Shown: in pieces, positions 1 through 9,604 of the stretch
Position numbering within the stretch: position 1 is the first letter of the stretch
How the letters are laid out: every line of letters begins with the position of its first letter
IMG/VR virus record: IMGVR_UViG_3300004448_000624
Location: 1 to 21,308 of that record
Length of the DNA: 21,308 nt
DNA from: a virus
Direction: 5' to 3' (one strand)
Made by a program: the position numbers and the translations under genes
Notes under the pieces: model-generated
Told to the model about the DNA's origin: nothing
Database searches by the model: none
What the model saw: the letters and a program-made list of their open reading frames with translations, nothing else

Positions 1-1
1 A

Positions 2-208
2 TTAAAAAATGACCTTCGTACTGATTTACGCAGAGTTGAGTCCATAATAGAAGACGTAGAACAAAATCAAAAACAAGATTCCAGAGAAAATCAAGCAGAT
101 ATTAAAATTGCAATAAAAGATATTAAGGAAGACATGAGTGAACTAGAAACAAAAATTACAGATGTAATACAAAAAACTTTAGCTAATCCTTTGGCGGGTA
201 TGAAGTAA
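2..208 (+). CDS. C-terminal part of a coiled-coil phage protein (5' truncated)
   Basis: The frame is open from the left edge of the window to a TAA at 206-208, giving about 68 residues with no start that must be used. The visible part is highly charged (many E, D, K, Q, with I/L/V at regular spacing), as in a long coiled coil, and ends in ANPLAGMK. The stop overlaps the start of the next gene as TAATG, so it belongs to the same late operon. The next protein is also a membrane/coiled-coil type, and the two could interact. I do not recognise the family; the position just before virion genes suggests a small structural or lysis-accessory protein. Confidence 0.75.
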   Translation, partial: LKNDLRTDLRRVESIIEDVEQNQKQDSRENQADIKIAIKDIKEDMSELETKITDVIQKTLANPLAGMK

Positions 209-402
209 TGAAAATAGATATAAAATTCTTACTAAGTTTTATACCAATGTTATTAACTGTAGGAATTATATATGGAACACTCAATACAAAAGTAAAAGCA
301 TTAGAAACAAAAGTAGATAATGTAACACAAATGCAACAAGACATCGCAGTAATTAAAGAAAAGATTATGTGGATGGAAAGCTATCTAATAGGAGAGAAAT
401 AA
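208..402 (+). CDS. Small membrane-anchored coiled-coil protein
   Basis: This 64-aa protein has one N-terminal hydrophobic segment (about residues 7-24, FLLSFIPMLLTVGIIYG). A short heptad-like helix follows (about residues 27-55, KVKALETKVDNV onward). The layout is that of a type-II membrane anchor with a short periplasmic coiled coil, similar in plan to small phage lysis-accessory or spanin-like proteins, but I cannot name a family. The ATG overlaps the upstream stop (TAATG), and the next gene starts two bases after its stop, so translation is probably coupled. It lacks the lipobox of an o-spanin. Function unknown. Confidence 0.75.
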   Translation: MKIDIKFLLSFIPMLLTVGIIYGTLNTKVKALETKVDNVTQMQQDIAVIKEKIMWMESYLIGEK

Positions 403-403
403 T

Positions 404-1789
404 ATGGCAACACAAATAATACCTACAGTTCAATTACCTACAGGTGCAGTACCTTCACCTCAAGCAGGTACCTCACAAGATACATTAGATCTTGTAAAAA
501 AACAAACTGTAAATCCTTTATTGCCACAAAGCGCAACTATGACTCCTGCCTTACAGCAGGCTCAAACTAATGAAATTATAGCTACTCCCGGAGTTTCAAC
601 AACTGTACCTACTTCTGCAATACCCGCAGCAACAGCAGGAACAGCAACGGCTACCACACCCACTGCAACAGTTCAGGTAGCAGACCCTGCAGCACAAGCT
701 GCAGCCAATTACACAGCCACTACGGTAGGCACTGCTCCTACTATGACAGCAGCGCAAGGTGCAGTCACTCAACCTATGACTGCTGAAACTGGTCAAATTA
801 CAAGTGATGCAACTGTAGCAGGACAGCTAGCTACATTACAACAACAAGTTACAGACTCTGTTTCTCAAGGTAAAGATTTACCTGCATGGGCTAGAGGGGC
901 GCAAAAACTAGTAGAAGCTAATATGGCTAAGAGAGGCATGGGTGCTTCTAGTATGTATGCAGAAGCTTTAGCAGAAGGTATTATGAACTCTGCAACACCT
1001 ATAGCTGCAGCAGATGCAAATACTTACAAGGCTATGATTTTTCAAAACCTTAACAACAGACAACAAGCAGCAGTCCAAAATGCACAATCCTATCTTCAAA
1101 TGGATATGGCTAATCTATCAAATAATCAACAAGCCAATCTTCAAAACCTACAATCAAGACAAGCACAATTATTTTCAGATCAGGCAGCTTCTAACGCTGC
1201 ATTACAGTTTAATGCAACAAGTCAAAATCAAGTAGATCAGTTTTATAAAAATTTATCAACATCTGTATTTACAGCTAATGCACAAAGAGCAGATGCTATG
1301 AATCAATTTTCTGTTAGTGAGAGCAACAGAATTGAAGCACAAAATGCCAATAATGAAACATCAATAGCACAAGCTAACTTACAAACAGAGGCACAAATAA
1401 ATCAATTTAACTCACAGTTAGCAGACCAGAGAGAAAGATTTAATGTTCAGAATCAACAAGTTATAGATCAATCTAATGCTAACTGGAGAAGGTCAATAAA
1501 TACAGCAAATACAGCAGCAGTTAATGCAGCTAATCAAACCAATGCACAAAATGCATTAGGTATATCTAATTTTGCAATGTCATCACTATGGCAACAATGG
1601 AGAGATGAAGCATCATGGACAAATGAAGCTGCTCAAAACTCTATGAACAGAGCACATAATTTAGCTGTAGCAGCATTAGAAAGACAGACAGCTTTTGATC
1701 TACAGGATCAAGCTTCAAGAGACGGTTTATATGAACTACTAGGAAGGTTTGCTTCTGGTATGTTTGGAAGTAAAGGGGGTACAACGTAA
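404..1789 (+). CDS. Gln/Ala/Asn-rich virion protein, possible internal core protein
   Basis: The 461-aa protein is preceded by GGAGAG at 391-396. Residues 1-130 are low-complexity Ala/Thr/Pro/Gln. A more ordered segment around residues 160-200 contains MAKRGMGASSMYAEALAEG. From about 205 to 430 it is a long, almost uninterrupted Gln/Asn/Ala-rich helical stretch; the end is Gly-rich. I recall the 'RG-GASS' segment followed by a Q/N-rich helix from marine podovirus virion proteins, but from memory only. Its place ahead of two gp15/gp16-sized proteins fits a gp14-like core or ejection protein. A fibre or tail component is the alternative. The codon pattern matches the neighbours, with no sign of transfer. 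Confidence 0.72.
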   Translation: MATQIIPTVQLPTGAVPSPQAGTSQDTLDLVKKQTVNPLLPQSATMTPALQQAQTNEIIATPGVSTTVPTSAIPAATAGTATATTPTATVQVADPAAQAAANYTATTVGTAPTMTAAQGAVTQPMTAETGQITSDATVAGQLATLQQQVTDSVSQGKDLPAWARGAQKLVEANMAKRGMGASSMYAEALAEGIMNSATPIAAADANTYKAMIFQNLNNRQQAAVQNAQSYLQMDMANLSNNQQANLQNLQSRQAQLFSDQAASNAALQFNATSQNQVDQFYKNLSTSVFTANAQRADAMNQFSVSESNRIEAQNANNETSIAQANLQTEAQINQFNSQLADQRERFNVQNQQVIDQSNANWRRSINTANTAAVNAANQTNAQNALGISNFAMSSLWQQWRDEASWTNEAAQNSMNRAHNLAVAALERQTAFDLQDQASRDGLYELLGRFASGMFGSKGGTT

Positions 1790-2064
1790 TGATTGGTGAT
1801 ATTATAGGAAATATGCTAACAGGTAAAATTAAAGATGGTCTTAGCAACATGTTTGCACCAGGAGGATCTGGAAGTAGTGGTGGAGTTCAAATCAATCTTC
1901 CTTCTACTTCTAATACAGATATGTCTTTTTCAGCTAGCACTCCTCCAGGAGAAGCAGAAAGTATTGACACATCAGATCCAGAGGTAAATTTAATGTCGTG
2001 GCAAAGACGTTTATTTCAAAGTGAAAATGCCTATGCAATTAAGATTGGGGGAAGAGCAGAATAA
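1789..2064 (+). CDS. Small unknown virion-cluster protein
   Basis: This 91-aa protein starts in a TAATG overlap with the upstream gene. It begins with an amphipathic helix (MIGDIIGNMLTGKIKDGLSNMF), continues with a flexible Gly/Ser-rich linker (about residues 25-36) and a Ser/Thr/Pro-rich middle, and ends in a short basic segment around MSWQRRLFQ. No catalytic or metal-binding motif is visible. Its coupling between two late genes suggests a minor structural or assembly protein. I do not recognise a family. Confidence 0.75.
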   Translation: MIGDIIGNMLTGKIKDGLSNMFAPGGSGSSGGVQINLPSTSNTDMSFSASTPPGEAESIDTSDPEVNLMSWQRRLFQSENAYAIKIGGRAE

Positions 2065-2570
2065 TGAAAGAAAATATTTTTGATACGCCTGTACCGGGGC
2101 AGTCTTTAACAAATACTCCAGGAAACTATCCTTGGGAACATGCACCACAATATACTTCTGTAGATGAAGCCTCAGAGTATGTTTGGGATAGAATGCACGA
2201 TCCTGCCATGTTAGATCAAATTATTACATTTTTAAAGAATGATATACCTGTAGAAGCTATTACTCGTATGATTGTATTTGGTGGATTTACAGAAGGTAAG
2301 TGGACAGTAGATACTGCTATACTAATTTCTGAAGTTGTATTTAATCAGGTACTAGCTATAGGAATGAGAGTAAAAGTTCCCAATATAAAAATGTTTATAA
2401 AAGACCAGAGCAATAATAAGTTCCATAAACGTTTTGCCAAATTTAAACAAATGAAAGATTCAAGTAAACCAGAAAAACCTACTAAAGATAGATTAAAACA
2501 ATTTGTTGAAGAAGTAGGAGAAGAATTAAAAGAACAACCCTCAGGCATAATGGCAAAAGGAGATAACTAA
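2064..2570 (+). CDS. Conserved phage protein of unknown function (late operon)
   Basis: The 168-aa protein starts in a TAATG overlap. The N-terminal part carries PVPGQSLTNTPGNYPWEHAP followed by a helical domain (about residues 35-115). The C-terminal third is Lys/Glu-rich and probably extended or coiled. The short 'PGxSLT...PGNYPWE' opening followed by a helical domain resembles small proteins I recall next to internal virion proteins in marine podoviruses; this is from memory. It has no signal peptide or clear membrane segment. Its place immediately upstream of the two large putative ejection proteins suggests a role in packaging or assembling them, but the function is unknown. Confidence 0.75.
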   Translation: MKENIFDTPVPGQSLTNTPGNYPWEHAPQYTSVDEASEYVWDRMHDPAMLDQIITFLKNDIPVEAITRMIVFGGFTEGKWTVDTAILISEVVFNQVLAIGMRVKVPNIKMFIKDQSNNKFHKRFAKFKQMKDSSKPEKPTKDRLKQFVEEVGEELKEQPSGIMAKGDN

Positions 2571-5008
2571 TGAGTATAATGAGAGCATTTGAAAAAGGTG
2601 TAAGTGGGTTTTTGTCAGGTGAAATAGATAAAAGTACAGCCAGAAGACTAAAGCAAGAAAAAATAGATGACAGAAATGCGGCACAAGCTGACCAAATAGC
2701 GCTTATGGAAAAAGAAGCAGAAATTAATGCACAAATAGAAGCTGATAAAAATAAATCTTTAAAGGAACAAAACAAAAAAGATATAACCAATCTAATGCTA
2801 GGTATGGGATTTACTGAAGACTACATAAATAAGCACGGTCAATCTGCTCTATTTAGTGAAAATGCTTTTAATAGTTGGTATAATCAAAGAGCAAGTTACT
2901 TTGGCTCCGACTCATGGCATTTACAGAGCGTGCACCCAAATGCTCAGGGGGCAAAACCTGGTATGTTAGTATGGGAATATGAAATGCTTAACCCTAATAT
3001 AAACCAACTAGTAACTCCAGATACCTCTAGTTTTAATGCAGAAACAGTTACCTCTAACCTTGAAAATAATAACAACCTAACAAGTAATGTTGCAAAATCT
3101 CAAATTGAAACAGGAAATATAGAAACAGGAAATAAAGATCCTTTTGCTATAACAGGTGCTGCAAATATGTTTAACACTAACACTAAAGGACCACTTAGGG
3201 GCACTGAGTTAATATATGGACGAAGAAATGAAAATCAAATTGGAGATTCGAAGCAACACGCAAGTCTTGATGGAAGCATTACAGTAACAGCTTATCAAAT
3301 GTTGTCACAGTCTCGAGACGATAATGGAAAAATAACTAAAAACTCTAAAGGTGATTATTATGTTCCTACTACAGTAGGTCCCGTACTTGTTAGCGAATAC
3401 TTCCAAAGCAAGGGAATTGATGCCTATACTTTTGAAGGGCAACCGGCATTTAATGATTTACAAAAAAGTTTAATGTCAGGAGGAATTGAAAACATATATC
3501 CAGTGACTTATAAAGTTTATGACCCTACTAAGAAGATTTCTCATATAATAAGTGGAGTAGGTACTTCATACCTTGACAAATCAAAACAAGACACAGTAAA
3601 AATTGATAACATGCACAAAGATCTTGAAACTATTTTAGGCTATAACTTATCAGAGTATGTAAATTTTAATGCAGGAAATCCCGGTTTTACACAAAGCGAT
3701 GTACAGTATCAAGCATATAGCGTGCCTTTTCCTGAATTAAGAGATTCTTTAGAAGGGATCGGATATAACACTGCTCAAATATATAATGGCAAAGGGACAT
3801 CATCATCTAAATCCGCTAGTTCAGCCACAGATGTAGATAGTATGCTAGGAATACAACCACCTATAGATATTAAAACAAGTGAAAGGGCACAGGCTATAAG
3901 TACTCTTACATCAGTCAGTAATTATCTTACAAACGATGATATTAGAACTAGGGACATAGGGGATGATGTAGTATATGAAATTCCTGCACTAGAATCTAAT
4001 AGCATTCAAGGTGCTCTTTTTGCATCTTTCAATGAACTTTTAGGTAGTTATAGTCAAAACAATTTATCTGAAGGGCTACTAAAAGAACTTTATGGCGAAG
4101 AGTATAGTCTAAATATGACTCCTGATCTTAATGATTTGGTTTCAAGATTTGCTTTATATCATAATGATCTATATAACAGGTCAATTGCATATCATACTGG
4201 AGAACTAACAGGCATGTCTGATGATGCTTATAAAGATAAATACGACAGTAAAAAAACAGACACTAATATATTCGAACAAGCAAAAGTCTTGACTAGTAAT
4301 GATTTTAAAGAACTTAGAACCTCTTCAGATACAATAAATCAATCTAATATTTATAAGACTAATATTGAAAGAGCAGCAGAAGCCGAAAGCAATCAAGTTC
4401 AGGAAAATATAGGAAGCATATTTAGAGTAAATACACAAGGCGGATTTGATACAGCCAAATCTATTATTGATGAAACAGTGGCTAGCTTTGTAAATAATCC
4501 TAATGATGAAAGTCAAATAGAAGACCTAGTAGCAGACTTAATAGATCAACTAGGTGCAGATAGAGATAACGTAGGTCAAGATGTAGATTATGTAATGAAT
4601 AATTACGTAATTCCACAATTATTTCCTTCTATCTTAGGTCAGTCTACATCCGACCTAACAAAAGGTGAAGTAAAAGCTGCTGAAGAAAGTGTAGCTACAA
4701 CTAAATGGTTAGAGAAAGATTCTGTAGAAGCTATGCCTACTATACCGGCAGAAGCTGCAGAGTGGAGAAAAACCTATGCATCTGATAAAAGTATTAAAAA
4801 CTCTGGAGGAGGTCAGGGATCTTTATTTGATGAGGATACAGGCTACCAATTATTTAAAAATCCTGAGTTACCTGCAGGTGAAGTAGACCCTAGACCAGGA
4901 GGAGATAGCCCAACTGCAAATACAGGATTTGGTAATAATACAACAAAAAACTGGGATTTACTATACGGAAACACTCATAACGCAGACGGAACACCTAAAG
5001 AGCAATAG
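2570..5008 (+). CDS. Large virion protein, candidate gp15-like ejection protein
   Basis: This 812-aa protein begins in a TAATG overlap. Residues about 18-75 are a charged coiled coil rich in K, E, Q and A. The bulk (about 80-720) is polar and Asn/Ser/Asp-rich, with no hydrophobic membrane segment or enzyme motif. The last 60 residues are Gly/Pro/Asn-rich and probably disordered. It has no recognisable homology by eye. Its length and its place directly before a 1396-aa protein parallel T7 gp15 (747 aa) and gp16 (1318 aa), the periplasmic part of the DNA-ejection conduit. That parallel is inference from size and order only; a tail or baseplate protein is the alternative. Confidence 0.78.
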   Translation: MSIMRAFEKGVSGFLSGEIDKSTARRLKQEKIDDRNAAQADQIALMEKEAEINAQIEADKNKSLKEQNKKDITNLMLGMGFTEDYINKHGQSALFSENAFNSWYNQRASYFGSDSWHLQSVHPNAQGAKPGMLVWEYEMLNPNINQLVTPDTSSFNAETVTSNLENNNNLTSNVAKSQIETGNIETGNKDPFAITGAANMFNTNTKGPLRGTELIYGRRNENQIGDSKQHASLDGSITVTAYQMLSQSRDDNGKITKNSKGDYYVPTTVGPVLVSEYFQSKGIDAYTFEGQPAFNDLQKSLMSGGIENIYPVTYKVYDPTKKISHIISGVGTSYLDKSKQDTVKIDNMHKDLETILGYNLSEYVNFNAGNPGFTQSDVQYQAYSVPFPELRDSLEGIGYNTAQIYNGKGTSSSKSASSATDVDSMLGIQPPIDIKTSERAQAISTLTSVSNYLTNDDIRTRDIGDDVVYEIPALESNSIQGALFASFNELLGSYSQNNLSEGLLKELYGEEYSLNMTPDLNDLVSRFALYHNDLYNRSIAYHTGELTGMSDDAYKDKYDSKKTDTNIFEQAKVLTSNDFKELRTSSDTINQSNIYKTNIERAAEAESNQVQENIGSIFRVNTQGGFDTAKSIIDETVASFVNNPNDESQIEDLVADLIDQLGADRDNVGQDVDYVMNNYVIPQLFPSILGQSTSDLTKGEVKAAEESVATTKWLEKDSVEAMPTIPAEAAEWRKTYASDKSIKNSGGGQGSLFDEDTGYQLFKNPELPAGEVDPRPGGDSPTANTGFGNNTTKNWDLLYGNTHNADGTPKEQ

Positions 5009-5011
5009 TAT

Positions 5012-8000
5012 ATGGCAATAAAACTTTTAAAAGAGTATACGCCTTATGGCTCAAAGGAAAAAAATACTAATACACAATCTATAGTAGATAAAATTAGAGA
5101 AGGTAAATATCAATACAAAAGAAAAAAAGAAGAAGAGCAGCCTTATGCTGAAAAACTACTATCTGATATTTTTACACAACCTGTAGGAGGAATTGTAGAT
5201 GCTGCAGAATCAGCTTATAATTTTGTAGTACCTAAAGATAAAGAAGTAGAGATAAGCTATCTAATACCAGAAGCTAAAACTAAAATAGGTCAATTTGTAA
5301 GACCTGCTTCACAATTTTTTATACCCTATACAGGTGCTTATAAGATTGCAAAAGGTGCATCTCTATTCGTTAAAAATCGTAAAAATCTAAATGTTTTAGT
5401 AGATGAAATAGGAAAAAAGAAAAAGGTTCTAGGGGTGGAGCCTGGAAAGATAAAAGGCACAAAAAACATTATGGTTGAAGGTACAAAAACTGTAAGCAAA
5501 AAAGTACCTATAACTACAACTTCTACTAAGCCCTTGACTTCAAGTCAAATTCTTATGAATCAATTAAGTGGTAAGGCGACAAAACCTATCACTACAAGTA
5601 GAACTATTAACCAAGTAGTTAAAGAAAAAGTACCTACAAAAAAAGTAGGAGATATTTTTACCCCTGATGCAACACTAAGTAGAAAACAAGTAGCAGGTTT
5701 AGCTTTAGGTGCAGGTGCATTAGCAGATGGTGTTTTCTTTGCCCCTTATGATCCTAACCTTGCAGACTTACTAGTTAGATTTCCTGCTACAAAAAATGGA
5801 TTAACTCAATGGTTGCAAACAGATCCTAATGGAGATCCTAAAATGGAAAGATTAAAGAATATTATTGCAGGTGCAATACCTTCTGCGTTTATTCCTGCAT
5901 TTGCTAGTGGTGTAGCTAAAGGTTTTGTTTGGAGTAGAGACAGTATTGCAAAAAAAGCTATAAAAGAATTAAATCTAGGAAAAGAAATAGAGCCTAAAGC
6001 AGGACAAATATATACTGATAGTAATGGCGATAGAATTAAAATATTAGATATACTAGAACCTAAACCTAAATCAGGAGTGACTACTAGAACAGTAAGAACT
6101 CAAAATTTAGATAAACCTTCTAGAACAGTAGGAACGGATTCTTTAGATACATTTTTAGTAGGTGTAAGGGACGGAAGATTTAAACTACAAGACGGAGCGG
6201 CAAAAACTAAAAAAGATATAAATGTAGGTGTAGGAAGAGGCAAAAATGAAGAGGCAGCAAGGACTACAGACCCAGAAATCAGAGAATCATTAGTAACTCA
6301 GACTGATGACGCATTTTCACAAAAATCTTTAGGTACTACAGGTATACCAAAATTCATTGCTGCTAAAAAAACCCTTAGTGAAAAATTAAAATTTAATTTT
6401 TTTAATAGTTCTATGGTTAAGAAAAGTGTTATTCAATATCTAGATAGTAATGCAGGACTAAGATTTTTAGAAGAGGCTGCTACAAAAGCAGGGGTAAAAA
6501 GTATACCTAGATTATCCTCAAAGTATAAAGATCAATTAGGTGTATATGCAGAGTCTAGATTCCTACCTGCTGTAGGTGGAATGATAGAGCAATTCTTATT
6601 TGGAAAAACATTTAAATTTAAAGACGGGTCATCTGTAGCATTAGGAGATAGCCTTCAAGTTTTATTACAAAAGAATTTAGGAAAGAAATATGATGCTGAT
6701 GAATTTTTTAATTACATCGGTGCTAAAAGCTTGCTGTCTTTATCTGATGATAAGTTTAAAAGCCTATTTAAAAATTCAGAAAAAGTAAAGAAAGACCTAC
6801 TTGCAGAAGCAAAAAAAGGTGATTTAATAACTGAGTACAAAAATGCAATGAGTTCTTTGAATGAGTTCAACTCTCAATTGCTAGATTTTGCAGTAGATGC
6901 AGGTCTTATTACATCAGCTAGAAAAGCTAAATTAATAAAAGCTAGAATGCCTTATGTTCCTTTATACAGAGACTTAACTTCAGATGAGCATTTAGTTAAT
7001 CTTGCTAGAGGGGGAGGATCAGCAGTTAACAGAAAAGCAAAGTTTTCCCCTATAGGTTTTGATGCTAAAGCAGGAGAACTACCTTTAAGAAATCTATTTG
7101 ATAACTATATAGAAAATATTAATAGTATTATAACAACATCTTATAAAAATTATGTGTTAAGAAATACTTTTGATCTGATAGACCAAGCCAATAAAGGTAT
7201 AAAACCAGGACAAGACGGAGGCTTAACGGCATGGGCAAGAGAAAATACAGAGACAAAATTAAAAGCTATACCTTTAAAGTCTAGCGAAATTGAATCTGCC
7301 CTTATAAGAAAAAGTAAGAAGGACGGACAAACTCTACAGATTGACCCTGACACATTAGAAGATTTAGATGGACTCACTCTATTTAGATCTGAAAATATAC
7401 CTTTACAAAATAATCAGTTTATTGTATTTAGAAATGAACTAGTAGAAAATAAAAAAACAGGAGAACTTGTAGAGACAATAGTCCCTAGAAAGTATGATGT
7501 AAATAATGAATATCTGTTCTTAACTCTAAATGCTATAAGTCCTAAACAGTTTGCTAAAACAAATGCTTTTATAAAAGCAGCAGCAACATTTAAAAACTTG
7601 TTGACAAAAGGTGTTACCATAGACCCAGGATTCTTTGCAGGTGCTAACTTACTAAGAGATACTTTTTCATCAGCCATACTATCTAAAAATCCTTTCTACA
7701 TACCTATGTTAAGTACTGCTGTAAAGACCTCTCAAAGATTTCAAAGCAATGCAAAATTAACACTAAAAGATGGTGCAGAAATTACCTACAAAGAACTCTA
7801 TGAAGAATTTATATTAAATGGAGGGTCTTTTGGATCTACTCTATGGAGAGGAGAAGTATCAGAGCAATTCTTAGGTGAATTTCATAGAAAGCTAGGCACT
7901 AACTATAAAAACGTACTAGATAGACCTAAAAAATTTATAGATCAATATGGTGAAGTTGTCACAAGTTTTGAAAATGCATCTCGTTTTACAGAATATACAA

Positions 8001-9202
8001 TGCTTAGAGAGATGGGATACTCTGCAAGAGAGTCTGCCCTAGCTGCTAGAGAAGTTGCTGTAGATTTTGGTATGCATGGTGCAAACACTTTCTTTAGACA
8101 GTACACTTCTACAGTTCCTTTTTTAAATGCAGGTATTCAAGGTATTTACAGAACTGTAAGAGCACTTAAAAATGAAGGTCCTAAAGTTAGGACAGCAGTG
8201 ATTGCTAAAATAACAGCTTATGTAGCTGCACCTTCTTTATTACTTCATATTCTTAATAAGGATGATCCTAATTATCAAAACACATCCCAACAAATACGAG
8301 ACTTGCATTATATGATACCTATGGGTGATGGTGATTTTATTAAAATTCCAAAGCCTTTTGAATTTGGTGCAGTAGGAACTATACTAACAAACTTTTTAGA
8401 AACTTTAGATGGTACTAAAAATGGAGATCAATTCTTTCTTACCTCATGGGTAGTATTAAAAAATCAAGCTAGATTATCTTATGTGCCACAAGTAATATCT
8501 CCTTTATTTAATACAGCAAGAAATAAAACATTCTTTGGGTCTCCTGTTATATCCCCAAACATGCAAAACAGTTTGCCTGATTATGGTCAGTCTTATCCTT
8601 GGAGTAGTAAATCTATAACTGCGGCAATTGAGGGAGCCCCTCCTGGAATTAGAAAATTTCTAATGTCTCCTATACAGTTTGAAAACTTTTGGAATGCGTA
8701 TACAGGCGCAATGGGTGGATATCTTTTAGATTTAGTAGATGAAACTTTTGATGTATTTTCTGATGCAAAAATGCCAGATAAAAGATTAGATGAGTTTATT
8801 TTTATAAAGAGATTCTTACAACTAGACCCTCCTAAATTTACACAAGCTGAAGCAGACTTTTACAGATTCAAAGCTGAAGCAAGTAAAGCAAGAAATCAAA
8901 TGATGAAATTTAAAGACGAGGGTAAAGTGGAATTATTAAAAGAGTTTGTGGAAGATCCTGAAAATCTAGAATTATTGTCAATATCTGGTAGACTAGAGAA
9001 CTATGGCAGAACTGCAGCAAAGTTTAATGCCCAAAGAAATCTTATTATACAAGATAAAAATATGTCAGGTGCAATGAAAAAGTTTAAATTATCCCAACTA
9101 GATAAAATTATGGCAGACTTTTTTGACAAAATAATGCAAGGCATAGACGATATGGATTTAGAAGTTCGTGAGCCGTTTTTTAATTTTAACAGAGGAGACT
9201 AA
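5012..9202 (+). CDS. Large LPD38-type polyvalent protein, candidate gp16-like internal virion protein
   Basis: The 1396-aa protein starts three bases after the upstream stop. Residues 1-220 are basic and low-complexity. A hydrophobic Ala/Gly-rich stretch near residues 228-250 leads into an 'APYDPNLADLL' segment. Around 860-1170 is a region I recognise as large-polyvalent-protein-associated domain LPD38, with ANLLRDTFSSAIL (about 875), FENASRFTEY (about 985), TVPFLNAGIQG (about 1030) and SYVPQVISPLFN (about 1155). Such proteins are carried inside virions and injected with the DNA. There is no lytic transglycosylase motif like that at the N-terminus of T7 gp16; the phage has a separate lysozyme. 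The C-terminus (about 1240-1390) is helical and charged. The function in ejection is inferred from size, order and the LPD38 context. Confidence 0.82.
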   Translation: MAIKLLKEYTPYGSKEKNTNTQSIVDKIREGKYQYKRKKEEEQPYAEKLLSDIFTQPVGGIVDAAESAYNFVVPKDKEVEISYLIPEAKTKIGQFVRPASQFFIPYTGAYKIAKGASLFVKNRKNLNVLVDEIGKKKKVLGVEPGKIKGTKNIMVEGTKTVSKKVPITTTSTKPLTSSQILMNQLSGKATKPITTSRTINQVVKEKVPTKKVGDIFTPDATLSRKQVAGLALGAGALADGVFFAPYDPNLADLLVRFPATKNGLTQWLQTDPNGDPKMERLKNIIAGAIPSAFIPAFASGVAKGFVWSRDSIAKKAIKELNLGKEIEPKAGQIYTDSNGDRIKILDILEPKPKSGVTTRTVRTQNLDKPSRTVGTDSLDTFLVGVRDGRFKLQDGAAKTKKDINVGVGRGKNEEAARTTDPEIRESLVTQTDDAFSQKSLGTTGIPKFIAAKKTLSEKLKFNFFNSSMVKKSVIQYLDSNAGLRFLEEAATKAGVKSIPRLSSKYKDQLGVYAESRFLPAVGGMIEQFLFGKTFKFKDGSSVALGDSLQVLLQKNLGKKYDADEFFNYIGAKSLLSLSDDKFKSLFKNSEKVKKDLLAEAKKGDLITEYKNAMSSLNEFNSQLLDFAVDAGLITSARKAKLIKARMPYVPLYRDLTSDEHLVNLARGGGSAVNRKAKFSPIGFDAKAGELPLRNLFDNYIENINSIITTSYKNYVLRNTFDLIDQANKGIKPGQDGGLTAWARENTETKLKAIPLKSSEIESALIRKSKKDGQTLQIDPDTLEDLDGLTLFRSENIPLQNNQFIVFRNELVENKKTGELVETIVPRKYDVNNEYLFLTLNAISPKQFAKTNAFIKAAATFKNLLTKGVTIDPGFFAGANLLRDTFSSAILSKNPFYIPMLSTAVKTSQRFQSNAKLTLKDGAEITYKELYEEFILNGGSFGSTLWRGEVSEQFLGEFHRKLGTNYKNVLDRPKKFIDQYGEVVTSFENASRFTEYTMLREMGYSARESALAAREVAVDFGMHGANTFFRQYTSTVPFLNAGIQGIYRTVRALKNEGPKVRTAVIAKITAYVAAPSLLLHILNKDDPNYQNTSQQIRDLHYMIPMGDGDFIKIPKPFEFGAVGTILTNFLETLDGTKNGDQFFLTSWVVLKNQARLSYVPQVISPLFNTARNKTFFGSPVISPNMQNSLPDYGQSYPWSSKSITAAIEGAPPGIRKFLMSPIQFENFWNAYTGAMGGYLLDLVDETFDVFSDAKMPDKRLDEFIFIKRFLQLDPPKFTQAEADFYRFKAEASKARNQMMKFKDEGKVELLKEFVEDPENLELLSISGRLENYGRTAAKFNAQRNLIIQDKNMSGAMKKFKLSQLDKIMADFFDKIMQGIDDMDLEVREPFFNFNRGD

Positions 9203-9203
9203 T

Positions 9204-9590
9204 ATGTTATCACTACTAATTAAACCTTTACTATCAGTAGCAGGAAGTGCTGTTACAGGATTTGTGGAGACAAAGAAAGCTAAAGCTGAGTTAGCTGTTA
9301 CAGAAATTAAAGCTAAGACTAAATTAAAAGAAGACCAGATAGCAGGAAAAGTTGCTTGGGAAGCATCTGCAGTAGACCAGATGAAAGGGTCGTGGAAAGA
9401 CGAAGTAAGTTTAGTAGTCCTACTTTTACCTGCCGTATTAGTATTCACACCTTGGCAAGAACATATACATAAAGGCTTTGTCGCCTTACAAGATTTACCA
9501 TCGTATTATCACAATTTATTATATATTGCAATTTCTGCAAGTTTTGGTATAAAGGGCGCACAAGGTGCAGCAAAGTTATTTAAAAAATAG
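9204..9590 (+). CDS. Holin, 3-TM GTA-type family
   Basis: I place the start at ATG 9204, six bases after AGAGGAG (9191-9197). An in-frame ATG at 9168 lies inside the previous gene and has no ribosome site. The 128-aa product has a hydrophobic N-terminal helix (1-20), a Lys/Ala/Glu-rich middle helix, then the signature EASAVDQMKGSWKDE (54-67). Two membrane segments follow (about 68-84 and 102-118), separated by WQEHIHKGF and LPSYYHNLL. This matches the family called 'holin of 3TMs, for gene-transfer release'. Holins open the inner membrane at the end of infection so that lysozyme reaches the cell wall; the next gene encodes that lysozyme. Confidence 0.85.
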   Translation: MLSLLIKPLLSVAGSAVTGFVETKKAKAELAVTEIKAKTKLKEDQIAGKVAWEASAVDQMKGSWKDEVSLVVLLLPAVLVFTPWQEHIHKGFVALQDLPSYYHNLLYIAISASFGIKGAQGAAKLFKK

Positions 9591-9604
9591 GAGTGTTTAC
9601 AATA

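Noticed and set aside
596-796. Cys-rich minus-strand reading frame inside the Gln/Ala-rich gene
   Set aside because: It is the complement of the Ala/Thr-rich low-complexity codons; no ribosome site or promoter.
7600-7630. TTGACA inside the 1396-aa gene as a plus-strand promoter
   Set aside because: No -10-like box at 16-18 bases and no gene start downstream.
9124-9155. TTGACA shortly before the holin as a lysis promoter
   Set aside because: The box 17 bases downstream is GACGAT, which is not a credible -10.
9593-9604. GTG start for the lysozyme
   Set aside because: The GTG overlaps its own AGGAG site; the in-frame ATG at 9605 has a workable spacing and matches the usual T4-lysozyme N-terminus.
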